Of a DNA stretch of 39,123 nt, positions 1 to 6,999 are shown one piece after another. This DNA comes from an uncultured Prevotellaceae bacterium (GTDB lineage Bacteria; Bacteroidota; Bacteroidia; Bacteroidales; Bacteroidaceae): assembly GCA_900318815.1 (NCBI GenBank), contig ONMA01000031.1, positions 1 to 39,123 on the forward strand, given 5' to 3'. The first letter of the stretch is position 1. Every line of letters begins with the position of its first letter. Below the pieces are notes generated by a model. That model was not told the origin of the DNA. It worked only from the letters and a program-made list of their open reading frames with translations, and did no database searches. A program made the position numbers and the translations under genes.

Positions 1-60
1 TAGAAAAGTTTACCATCTTATTATTTTATCATTACTAAACAATTGAGTTAGAATATCGTT

Positions 61-208
61 CTCTGTGGGGTACATCGCGGGGCTTTCCCATGTGCATGGC
101 CTGCGATGTGGGGCACATCGGGGGCTTTCCCATGTGCAGGGAGCGCGATGTGGGACGCATCGAGGGCATTCCCACATGCAGGGAGCGCGATGTGGGGCAC
201 ATGGACGC
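61..208. repeat. 42-bp tandem hairpin repeat, about 3.5 units
   Basis: Units begin near 61, 103, 145 and 187, a 42-bp period, with a one-base indel in the first unit. Each full unit carries the sense motif GCGATGTGGGGCACATC, and GCACAT and ATGTGC flank a GGG...CCC core, so each unit can fold into an extended hairpin. Substitutions in the third unit leave shorter pairable arms (GCAT/ATGC plus GGG/CCC). All frames are open because 42 is a multiple of 3, so short ORFs here are not evidence of coding. I see no gene in 1-453. The rest is AT-rich, with long T runs at about 265-310. Confidence 0.85.
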
Positions 209-453
209 ACAGCAGGGCGATGAGCAACGTTGCTGCCCTGGCCCTCAGTCTGAGCGCCAAGGCGAAAGATTTTGTTTTCTTTTTTTGTCTCATTTGTTTT
301 TTGTTTTTAATAATGTTAATGATATTGGTTAAAAGAATCTGTTTCATTGTGTGTGATTTTTTTGAGACCAAACGGACAAAACGAGTCCGCCGGGCGCATC
401 AGTGATGATGTCCCAGCGGATAAATTCTATTTTTAATTCAGGTCAGCCCTGCG

Positions 454-753
454 CTACTCGTGCATGTTCTGCGCGTGGCACGCATCGACCACAGTTATCG
501 TGTCGCCCTCAATCGTGTAGGCGTAGTACCACTTGTCGGTGTTCGCCATGTGGTAGCCCTCCCATCGGCTAATGGTCGGTTTGCGGCGGCGCAGCGTGCG
601 CTCGATAGCGTAGATGGCAAAGAAGGCGTCGCGCACGTTGCGCTCCATGTCCTCATACGAGTAGGTGTAGCAGTACTTCCTGGCCACGTTCCTGTAGAAC
701 GACCTTATCTTGGCGGCGGTGCGCTTGGTGTAGAGGTACTTATACTGCTGCAT
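454..753 (-). CDS. RelE/ParE-type toxin, putative
   Basis: A 99-residue basic protein whose size and layout fit the RelE/ParE toxin superfamily. It has an N-terminal helical region rich in Arg and Lys (KRTAAKIRSFYRN), a middle helix (RDAFFAIYAIERTLRRRKP) and a C-terminal strand region (KWYYAYTIEGDTITVVDACHAQNM) resembling the family's terminal beta strands. Family members cleave ribosome-bound mRNA or inhibit gyrase; which applies here cannot be told. The gene overlaps the upstream small gene by 14 bases, the usual antitoxin-first arrangement. The assignment rests on size, composition and context rather than a decisive catalytic motif. Confidence 0.7.
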   Translation of the reverse strand: MQQYKYLYTKRTAAKIRSFYRNVARKYCYTYSYEDMERNVRDAFFAIYAIERTLRRRKPTISRWEGYHMANTDKWYYAYTIEGDTITVVDACHAQNMHE

Positions 754-1006
754 CGTCGTAGATTGCCTTGATGTCCTTCATCGTCATTTCGTAGGCCTCT
801 TCGGGAGTGTATAGTTCCTTGTCCATGTCGGCGAATTCCTCGTCCAGCGGTATGTCGGCCAGCGGTCGGGTCTGTATAGGCTTCACGCTTTCAATGAGCA
901 TCGTCACCAGTTCCAGCTTTTGGCTGTCGTCCATGTCTTTCACCATGCCCCAGTAGTAGCTCATGGGGTGAGTGCTGCGTTGTCTTCTTGCGGTTGTCGT
1001 TGCCAT
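740..1006 (-). CDS. Putative antitoxin partner of the RelE/ParE-type toxin
   Basis: An 88-residue acidic protein encoded just upstream of, and overlapping, the toxin gene. Its C-terminal half is rich in Asp and Glu (DEEFADMDKELYTPEEAYEM), as expected of a segment that wraps a basic toxin. The N-terminal part (SYYWGMVKDMDDSQKLELV) is helical, but I do not recognise a named DNA-binding fold. An internal Met at residue 15 is an alternative start. A Bacteroidetes -7 box lies about 30 bases upstream, so this gene is probably first in a two-gene operon. If it is an antitoxin it would also be expected to autorepress; no operator can be identified. Confidence 0.62.
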   Translation of the reverse strand: MATTTARRQRSTHPMSYYWGMVKDMDDSQKLELVTMLIESVKPIQTRPLADIPLDEEFADMDKELYTPEEAYEMTMKDIKAIYDDAAV

Positions 1007-1036
1007 AGTCTTCTTGTGTTTACGTTAATCTGCATG

Positions 1037-1071
1037 CAAAGGTAATACTTTTCCCTGACATAGCGCGCAAA
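1037..1071 (-). promoter_or_regulatory. Bacteroidetes-type promoter for the toxin-antitoxin pair
   Basis: On the minus strand the -7 box TACCTTTG lies at 1044-1037, with a TTTG -33 box at 1071-1068 and a 23-base spacer. Transcription would start about 25 bases before the antitoxin ATG at 1006. Confidence 0.6.
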
Positions 1072-1253
1072 TCGCTAAGTTTTTTATCCGTCGGTCTCAG
1101 TAAGTCAAAGAACGCTTGGTTTCTAATCCGCATCGTAGTGCATCTCAGCATTACAAATGTTGATAAAATATGTTTGTAGGAAACGCACACGAATATGGTT
1201 ATCCTGAAAAATCGCGCGAAGGTACAATATTTCAAGCTTATACGCAATAGGAA

Positions 1254-1292
1254 AGACAAATGCTAAAGAGTTTTCAGACAAATGCTAAAGAA
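1254..1292. repeat. Direct repeat of AGACAAATGCTAAAGA
   Basis: A 16-base word occurs at 1254-1269 and again at 1276-1291, a 22-base period. It lies in the 573-base interval 1007-1579, which holds no supported gene. Confidence 0.7.
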
Positions 1293-1326
1293 TGGAGGGC
1301 CGAAAAGGGTGCAAACGTCGTTGAAA

Positions 1327-1456
1327 GACGCTAAAAGCGTCACCTCTCAATAGCCGTAGGTCGGTACGACCTGCGGATAGAACGTGAGAAGTTACATCGA
1401 CCCTGAAGGGGTCGCCCATTGTATCCAATTTTCTTGTAATTTTGAGGCCGTAGGCC
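1327..1456. repeat. Intergenic element of four consecutive hairpins
   Basis: Four inverted repeats follow one another: GACGCT/AGCGTC (1327-1341), CCGTAGGTCG/CGACCTGCGG with one wobble (1354-1376), CGACCC/GGGTCG around TGAA (1398-1414) and GGCC/GGCC (1446-1456). The spacing and small loops suggest a structured, probably repeated, noncoding element. It lies beyond the 3' end of the AraC-type regulator. I know of similar palindromic intergenic sequences in Bacteroidetes genomes but cannot name a family. Confidence 0.6.
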
Positions 1457-1504
1457 GACCCAATGATAAGGGTGCTGTAATGTCCTGTTATCGAAGAAGA
1501 TACT

Positions 1505-1542
1505 GACCCCACCCCCAGCCCCTCCCCTACAAGGGAGGGGAG
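1505..1542. repeat. Family A GC-rich palindromic element, intergenic copy
   Basis: CCCCTCCC (1519-1526) pairs with GGGAGGGG (1533-1540) over a 6-base loop and is preceded by the C-rich arm CCCCACCCCCAG. The same arrangement recurs inside coding sequence at 1950-1994, 2829-2906, 2931-3013 and 19775-19816. This copy lies just past the stop of the 1580-3721 gene. Confidence 0.8.
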
Positions 1543-1579
1543 AGGCGGCGCTCCATTAACGAAAAAATAGAAGTTACCT

Positions 1580-3721
1580 TCAGTTGTTTTTCTTCTGCTC
1601 GCGGTGCTCCCTGGGCGTGAGGCCGAAGGCACGCTTGAAGTCGGTGGCAAAGGTGGAGGCGTGGGTGTAGCCGGAGGCGGTGGCAATCTCGTTGATGCTC
1701 ATTTCGGGGTGCTCGGTGAGCATGAAGTAGGCGTGGCGCAGACGGCAGTCGCGGATGAAGGCGGCGATGCTGCTGAACTCGCTGCCTTTTCTGAAGGCGG
1801 CGCCGATGCGCTCCTTCGACAGGCCGAAACGGTCGATGGCAGCCTGACGGTCGAACTGCGGGTCGAGGAAGAGCTGCTCCTTGGCAATGACCTGTCGCAT
1901 GTATGCGAAGAGGTCGGCATCGGCAGAGCCAGAAGAGTCACCCTCGGTAGCCCCACCCCCAGCCCCTCCCTCGGGGGGGAGGGGAGTAGATACTTGGGAC
2001 TGTTGCAGGCGTTTGATGGTCTCGCGCAGCATTTCAATCTCGTCCTTGCTGCGGAAGCCCTCGTCAATCTGCCTCACGAGGGCGCGGTTCTTCTCGCGGG
2101 TCTTGCGCCACTGGCTGACAACGTAAGCAGCGAAGCAGAGCACCAGCAGGGCAACGATGCCGAAAACCGCTGACAGCATGTTGGCCCGGTCAGCCCGCGC
2201 ACGGCCCCGCTCTATCTCGCGCTGCTGCTCGGCAGCGTGGAAGCGGGCGGCGTAGAGGTGGGCCTTGCCCTGCAGCAAGCGGTCGTTGAGGGTGGCGGTG
2301 AGCGTCTCGTAGGCATGGTGCAGACGGATGGCCTCGACGTAGTGGCCCCTGGCCTCGGCTGCTATGGCGCGGTCGCGGAGGATGGTGGCATACTCGGCGC
2401 AGACGGTGTCGCCCTGCTTACGCAGACGTGCCTCCTGCTCGTCGTGTATGGCCAGCATCTTGTCGTATTGGCCTAAAAGGCCATACGTCGGCGCCATGTC
2501 CCTGCGGGCCTGGAAGGACTTGGCGTAGGCGGTGTTTTCGAAGAGGGAGAGGGCCCCCCCTACGGCCCCCGAGGGGGCTTCTATAGTTTTGCTGACTGGG
2601 TCTATAGTGCCCCCCTCGGGGGGCGAAAGGGGGGCTTTGTGGGCTTTTGTATACGCCTCCACCATAAACATATACGCCTGTGCGCGATAGAAGTCGATGT
2701 AGAGGGGACGCATGTGCTCGGGCGGCTCGCGATAGGTGCTGTCGTGATATTCGTCGGGGTGCTGCTCGTAGTCGGCCAGGAGGTCGAGCATCTGCTGGGC
2801 AGCAGCGATGATAGAAGCCGAAGCCCTTGCCCCCCCTCCAGAAGCCCCACCCCCAGAAGCCCCACCCCCAACCCCTCCCTCGGGGGGGAGGGGAGTAGAT
2901 AGACTTTCCACTGAACCTCCGGCTTGAGAGTATATACTCCCCTCCCCACCGCGGGAGGGGCCGGGGGTGGGGCTTCTGGGGGTGGGGCTTTTGGGGGTGG
3001 GGCTGGTGGGGCTGTTCTTTAGCACATTCACCTTCCTTTTCAGGGCGATGATGGTGGCATCGAGTTCATTGAACTGGCGCTTGCCACTGAGCAGGGTGAG
3101 CACGCTGTCGATCTTCGCTAATCCTTTGTCGGCGTGGCCGATGCCCGAAAGTATCAGACCCAAATCGGCTTCGGTGCGCAGGGCCTCCGTCTCGTCGCCG
3201 TTCTGATGGCAGAGGTCAATCAACTGTGCCAACCACTGTATGGCCAGCTCGTCGTCGCGGTGCTGGCGGCAGGCGTTGATGAGCATCTCTAATACGTCCT
3301 GGCGGTAGGCCAGGTCCTCGCGTGCCGCGTCGGTCGTCATCAGTCGCTCGCCGATGATGATGGCCGAGTCGAGCCACATCCCCTCCAACGACTGCGCATA
3401 GACCTTCGCCCGCAGATAGTCGCAGCGGTAGTCGGGCAGCGCCCCGCTCCACTGTAGCGACATCCCTGTCGTGTCGATGACCGAGAAATCACCCGCCCGT
3501 AGCCTTTCGATGATGATCAGCGCACTGTCGGGCTGGCCGATGGCCTTCTCTAAAACCCGCTCGTTGATGGCCCGCACATCGTCGTGTGTGAGCGACCTTT
3601 CTTGGTCGAACCAAGCAGAATAGTCGTGCTGACCATCGCCCGTTGACCGTCGGCAGCCCACGATGGCCAGCACGGCTACTAAACCTATTATGTATATATG
3701 CCTAAATGTCCTCATATTCAT
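1580..3721 (-). CDS. Lipoprotein-anchored TPR/AraC-type regulator
   Basis: About 713 residues. The N-terminus has a lipoprotein-like signal ending LAIVGC. A long helical, TPR-like region follows. A single membrane helix lies near residues 515-535 (MLSAVFGIVALLVLCFAAYV), then a coiled-coil stretch and a C-terminal AraC-type helix-turn-helix (MSINEIATASGY, then a second helix around FKRAFGLTPREH). This matches the Bacteroidetes arrangement in which a periplasmic TPR sensor is joined through the membrane to a cytoplasmic DNA-binding domain. I chose 3721 (alternative 3715) because the -7 box at 3743-3750 puts the transcript start downstream of the longer ORF's ATG at 3754. Four GC-rich elements sit in frame inside the gene and encode Pro/Gly-rich inserts such as STPLPPEGG and [12 protein letters not shown]. 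The ligand and target genes are unknown. Confidence 0.82.
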   Translation of the reverse strand: MNMRTFRHIYIIGLVAVLAIVGCRRSTGDGQHDYSAWFDQERSLTHDDVRAINERVLEKAIGQPDSALIIIERLRAGDFSVIDTTGMSLQWSGALPDYRCDYLRAKVYAQSLEGMWLDSAIIIGERLMTTDAAREDLAYRQDVLEMLINACRQHRDDELAIQWLAQLIDLCHQNGDETEALRTEADLGLILSGIGHADKGLAKIDSVLTLLSGKRQFNELDATIIALKRKVNVLKNSPTSPTPKSPTPRSPTPGPSRGGEGSIYSQAGGSVESLSTPLPPEGGVGGGASGGGASGGGARASASIIAAAQQMLDLLADYEQHPDEYHDSTYREPPEHMRPLYIDFYRAQAYMFMVEAYTKAHKAPLSPPEGGTIDPVSKTIEAPSGAVGGALSLFENTAYAKSFQARRDMAPTYGLLGQYDKMLAIHDEQEARLRKQGDTVCAEYATILRDRAIAAEARGHYVEAIRLHHAYETLTATLNDRLLQGKAHLYAARFHAAEQQREIERGRARADRANMLSAVFGIVALLVLCFAAYVVSQWRKTREKNRALVRQIDEGFRSKDEIEMLRETIKRLQQSQVSTPLPPEGGAGGGATEGDSSGSADADLFAYMRQVIAKEQLFLDPQFDRQAAIDRFGLSKERIGAAFRKGSEFSSIAAFIRDCRLRHAYFMLTEHPEMSINEIATASGYTHASTFATDFKRAFGLTPREHREQKKNN
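1950..1994. repeat. Family A palindrome inside the AraC-type regulator
   Basis: CCCCTCCC (1963-1970) pairs with GGGAGGGG (1977-1984), preceded by CCCCACCCCCAG and followed by AGTAGATACTT. Read on the minus strand it encodes STPLPPEGGAGGGA, placed between the coiled coil and the DNA-binding domain. The frame is kept. Confidence 0.85.
2552..2640. repeat. Family B inverted-pair element inside the AraC-type regulator
   Basis: Two inverted copies of a roughly 35-base palindrome-bearing unit lie about 20 bases apart. The first half contains TACGGCCCCCGAGGGGGC followed by CTATAGT (2581-2587). The second half begins CTATAGT (2602-2608), followed by CCCCCCTCGGGGGG. On the minus strand they encode APLSPPEGGTI and [12 protein letters not shown]. 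The same pair, with a different and longer middle, is found in uvrA. Confidence 0.82.
2829..3013. repeat. Two family A elements in inverted orientation, with G-run clusters
   Basis: Copy one (2829-2906) and copy two (2931-3013) are inverted relative to each other and flank about 25 bases. Extra copies of the AGCCCCACCCCC module extend both. Between 2953 and 3011 the plus strand carries many runs of four or five G with short loops, enough for a possible G-quadruplex in the non-mRNA strand. The gene stays open and encodes a repetitive SPTP / GGGAS low-complexity stretch. Confidence 0.85.
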
Positions 3722-3742
3722 ATACTCGTCTGAATGACTTTG

Positions 3743-3776
3743 CAAAGGTAACACTTTTTTGTGGAATAAACGGCAA
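3743..3776 (-). promoter_or_regulatory. Promoter of the AraC-type regulator
   Basis: The minus-strand -7 box TACCTTTG lies at 3750-3743, with TTG at 3776-3774 as a possible -33 element (23-base spacer). It fixes the start codon at 3721 or 3715 and excludes the upstream ATG at 3754. Confidence 0.6.
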
Positions 3777-3849
3777 TTGCGGGAAAAAGTGACTGACGAG
3801 AGATAATGAATTTAGGTGTTTTTCCAAAAATATTTCTGTATTCATGGCC

Positions 3850-3876
3850 TTGAATTGATATTTTTTATTACTTTTG
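3850..3876 (+). promoter_or_regulatory. Promoter of the ftsK operon
   Basis: The -7 box TACTTTTG lies at 3869-3876. A TTG at 3850-3852 could be a weak -33 element, though its 16-base spacer is short. The ftsK ATG follows 30 bases downstream of the -7 box. Confidence 0.5.
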
Positions 3877-3905
3877 CATCGAATTTACGAGATTAAAGGA
3901 TAAAA

Positions 3906-6389
3906 ATGGGAAAGAAAAAGAATAGGAAGGCGCAAGAACAGCGGCCTTCGTTTATGGAATCGTTGGGCTTTAACAACCTGCTGCACAACGAGAAAATCAA
4001 CTTTATTCTGGGTTCACTGCTGTTTGCCGTGGCGACGTTTCTGATGCTTTCGTTCGTATCCTATCTGTTTACGGGCCAGGGCGATCAGGGACTGATTGAG
4101 GAAATGCGTCAAGGCGAGCTGATGGATAACAAGATTCAGTTTGCGAACACCTGTGCCAAGTTCGGGGCATTCACTGCCTATTTCTTCATGAAGCAGTGCT
4201 TTGGCCTCTCGGCCTTCGTGCTGCCCGTGTTCCTCTTCCTGATTTCCGTCAGGTTGATAGGGGCTTACAGGGTGCATCTGGGCAAGTGGTTCTTCTCGCT
4301 GATGATCCTGATGATCTGGTCGTCGGTAGCTATGGCGAAGTTTCTGACACCTGTGTTTGCCAACAGTCACTTCTCGCCGGGCGGCGCCCACGGCATCTTT
4401 GTGTGCCAGTGGATTGAGAACTTAGTGGGAACGCCGGGACTTATCGTCCTGCTGGCCATCGTGGCCATCATCTTCCTGGTTCTGCTCAGTTCGGAAACCA
4501 TTTATGTGATTCGGAAAATGCTGAATCCATCGAAGTGTTTCGCAGGGAAAAGAGGAGAGAGGAGAGAGGAGAGTGGAGAGAGAATAGATGAGAGTGATGA
4601 GGGGAGAGAGGAGAGTGGAGAGAGGATAGACTTGCTCGATGACCCTACGGTGTTCGACAATCCCTCGTCGCAGACGGTGGAATTTAAGATTAATAATGAG
4701 GACTTGGTGCTCAGACAGAGTGACAAGGCCGTGAATGAGGACAAGTCGCCGTCGCGTACCAACAAGAAGAAAGCACAGGCCGACATGACCATAGAGGCGG
4801 CAGCCGACGAGGAGAAGGCCGACGGAACTGACCTTGTGCAGGTGGGCGACAAGGAAATGGAGCCTTACGACCCGAAGCGCGACCTGGAAAACTACCGCTA
4901 CCCCACGCTCGACCTGCTGCGCCATTACGATGACGACGGCAAACCCTATATCGACATGCTGGAGCAGAACGCCAACAAGAATCGCATCGTCGAGGTGCTG
5001 CGCACCTTCGGCATAGAGATTTCGAGCATCAAGGCTACCGTAGGCCCCACCATCACGCTCTATGAGATTACGCCTGCACAGGGCGTTCGCATCTCGAAGA
5101 TACGCGGTCTGGAGGATGACATCGCCCTGAGCCTGAAGGCATTAGGCATACGTATCATTGCGCCGATACCGGGTAAGGGCACCATCGGCATTGAGGTGCC
5201 GAATGCCAAGAGCAACATCGTGTCGATGGAATCGATATTGAATTCGAAGAAATTCCAGGAGACGACGATGGACCTGCCCTGCGCCATGGGCAAGACCATT
5301 ACGAACGAGGTGTTCATGTTCGACCTGGCGAAGATGCCCCACCTGCTGGTGGCTGGTGCTACGGGACAGGGAAAGTCGGTGGGACTGAACGCCATTCTCA
5401 CCTCTTTATTATATAAGAAGCACCCGGCAGAGATGAAGATAGTGCTGGTAGACCCGAAGATGGTGGAGTTCTCCATCTACTCGAGCATAGCCAATCACTT
5501 CCTGGCCAAGGTGCCCGACGACAGCGCGTCGCCCATTATCACCGACACGTCGAAGGTGGTGCGCACGCTGCAGAGCCTGTGCGTGGAGATGGATGCCCGC
5601 TACGAACTGCTGATGGCAGCCGGAGAGCGCAACATCAAGGACTACAACCGCAAGTTCATCGCCCGCAAGCTGAATCCTGAGAAGGGCCATAAGTTCATGC
5701 CCTACATCGTGGTGGTGATTGATGAGTATGGCGACCTGATTATGACGGCAGGCAAGGAGATAGAGCTGCCCATCGCACGCATAGCCCAGAAGGCGCGTGC
5801 CGTGGGCATCCACATGATTATTGCCACGCAGCGACCCACCACCAACATCATCACGGGCACCATCAAGGCCAACTTCCCCGCCCGCATCGCCTTCAAGGTG
5901 TCGCAGGGCATTGACTCGAAGACCATCCTCGACCGCATGGGGGCGCAGCAGCTCATAGGCCGCGGCGACATGCTCTTCCTGCAAGGCAACGAGCCTATCC
6001 GCGTGCAGTGTGCCTTCGTCGATACGCCGGAAGTGGTTGATATCAACGAGTTTATCGCCTCGCAGCAAGGCTATCTGGAACCCTTCGAACTGCCCCTGCC
6101 GCCCGTGGGCGAAGGCGAGATGGACGGCGGAAGCTCTGCCGACGTAGACCTGAACCACTTAGACCCGATGTTCGAGGATGCTGCCCGCCTCATCGTTCAG
6201 AGCGGAAGCGGTTCTACCAGCCTCATCCAGCGCAAGTTCTCCATTGGCTATAACCGCGCCGGACGCCTGATGGACCTGATGGAGAAAGCCGGGGTGGTGG
6301 GGCAGGCCCACGGGTCGAAGCCCCGCGAGGTGCTCATTCAGGACGAGATGAGCCTGGAACAGTTGTTGAATACATTAAAGAACAGATAA
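3906..6389 (+). CDS. ftsK: DNA translocase FtsK
   Basis: 827 residues. Four N-terminal membrane segments lie within about residues 30-205 (for example INFILGSLLFAVATFLMLSF). A charged linker follows, then the alpha/beta motor domain with Walker A GATGQGKS (residues 484-491, Lys490) and Walker B VVVIDEYGD. The C-terminal winged-helix gamma domain (FSIGYNRAGRLMDLMEKAG) binds KOPS-like sequences in known FtsK. The protein pumps chromosomal DNA at the septum and activates XerCD recombination at dif. The linker is unusual: at 4554-4630 it is encoded by eleven consecutive 7-base purine units, giving a run of Glu, Arg, Ser and Gly. It is first in a run with the LolA-like gene 7 bases downstream. Confidence 0.97.
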   Translation: MGKKKNRKAQEQRPSFMESLGFNNLLHNEKINFILGSLLFAVATFLMLSFVSYLFTGQGDQGLIEEMRQGELMDNKIQFANTCAKFGAFTAYFFMKQCFGLSAFVLPVFLFLISVRLIGAYRVHLGKWFFSLMILMIWSSVAMAKFLTPVFANSHFSPGGAHGIFVCQWIENLVGTPGLIVLLAIVAIIFLVLLSSETIYVIRKMLNPSKCFAGKRGERREESGERIDESDEGREESGERIDLLDDPTVFDNPSSQTVEFKINNEDLVLRQSDKAVNEDKSPSRTNKKKAQADMTIEAAADEEKADGTDLVQVGDKEMEPYDPKRDLENYRYPTLDLLRHYDDDGKPYIDMLEQNANKNRIVEVLRTFGIEISSIKATVGPTITLYEITPAQGVRISKIRGLEDDIALSLKALGIRIIAPIPGKGTIGIEVPNAKSNIVSMESILNSKKFQETTMDLPCAMGKTITNEVFMFDLAKMPHLLVAGATGQGKSVGLNAILTSLLYKKHPAEMKIVLVDPKMVEFSIYSSIANHFLAKVPDDSASPIITDTSKVVRTLQSLCVEMDARYELLMAAGERNIKDYNRKFIARKLNPEKGHKFMPYIVVVIDEYGDLIMTAGKEIELPIARIAQKARAVGIHMIIATQRPTTNIITGTIKANFPARIAFKVSQGIDSKTILDRMGAQQLIGRGDMLFLQGNEPIRVQCAFVDTPEVVDINEFIASQQGYLEPFELPLPPVGEGEMDGGSSADVDLNHLDPMFEDAARLIVQSGSGSTSLIQRKFSIGYNRAGRLMDLMEKAGVVGQAHGSKPREVLIQDEMSLEQLLNTLKNR
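4554..4630 (+). repeat. Family C heptamer array in the ftsK linker
   Basis: Eleven contiguous 7-mers, mostly GGAGAGA or GGAGAGT with four divergent units (GAATAGA, TGAGAGT, GATGAGG, GGATAGA). The array is followed by CTTGCT, so its 3' edge reads ATAGACTTGCT, the same as the edge of the family A element in the RecQ fusion. Because 7 is not a multiple of 3, any copy-number change not in threes would frameshift ftsK. Confidence 0.9.
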
Positions 6390-6396
6390 TCAGAAT

Positions 6397-6999
6397 ATGA
6401 AAAAGGTAATTTTAGCATTGTCATTTATCCTCTGCCACTTCACCTTGACTTCGGCACAGACCGCCCGCCAGGTGCTCGACAAGTGTGCAGCTACGCTCAA
6501 CTCGAAGACCGGCTTGCAGGCCGACTTCACCATGAGCAGTGCCCAGTATGGCTCGGTCAGCGGCGTCATCTCCATCAAGGGCAACATGTTTCATGCCACG
6601 ACCGACGTGGCAGCCATGTGGTTCGACGGCAAGACGCAGTGGACTTACATGAAGAAGAACGACGAGGTGAACGTGACCAATCCTACCGAAGCCCAGTTGC
6701 AGGCCATCAATCCCTATAACTTCATCAATATGTACAAGAAGGGATTCAAGTACACGATGACCCAGACGAAGGATGAGTACAAGGTGCATCTCACGGCAGA
6801 GAATGCCAGTCAGCGTATTCCCGAGATGTTCATCACGGTCGACAAGAATAGCTATTCCCCTACAGAAGTGAAGCTGTTGCAAAACAAGAAGTGGACCACC
6901 TTTGCGATTTCCAACTTGAAACAGGTCAGCCTGGCCGACGCTGCGTTCAAGTTTAATGCCAAGGACTATCCCACCGCCGAAGTCATAGACCTGAGATAA
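6397..6999 (+). CDS. LolA-like outer-membrane lipoprotein carrier
   Basis: 200 residues with a signal peptide (KKVILALSFILCHFTLTSAQ) followed by a LolA-type beta fold. Features include a region around QADFTMSSAQYGSVSGVI and a central KTQWTYMKKNDEVNV strand pair typical of the family. LolA carries lipoproteins across the periplasm from the inner-membrane Lol complex to the outer membrane. The gene starts 7 bases after ftsK, an arrangement common in Bacteroidetes as I recall it. The next gene begins on the base following its stop codon, so the three are probably cotranscribed. The Bacteroidetes proteins are divergent, so lolA is assigned by fold-level resemblance. Confidence 0.85.
   Translation: MKKVILALSFILCHFTLTSAQTARQVLDKCAATLNSKTGLQADFTMSSAQYGSVSGVISIKGNMFHATTDVAAMWFDGKTQWTYMKKNDEVNVTNPTEAQLQAINPYNFINMYKKGFKYTMTQTKDEYKVHLTAENASQRIPEMFITVDKNSYSPTEVKLLQNKKWTTFAISNLKQVSLADAAFKFNAKDYPTAEVIDLR

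Noticed and set aside
48-405. Several overlapping ORFs of 66-107 residues with Cys/His-rich repeats
   Set aside because: They arise because a 42-bp repeat keeps every frame open. They have no promoter, no family resemblance and equal openness on both strands.
1020-1259. 79-residue minus-strand ORF
   Set aside because: It contains the toxin-antitoxin promoter and lacks recognisable domain features.
1285-1686. 133-residue minus-strand ORF over the palindromic cluster
   Set aside because: It translates hairpins and the family A repeat, and overlaps the 3' end of the regulator gene out of frame.
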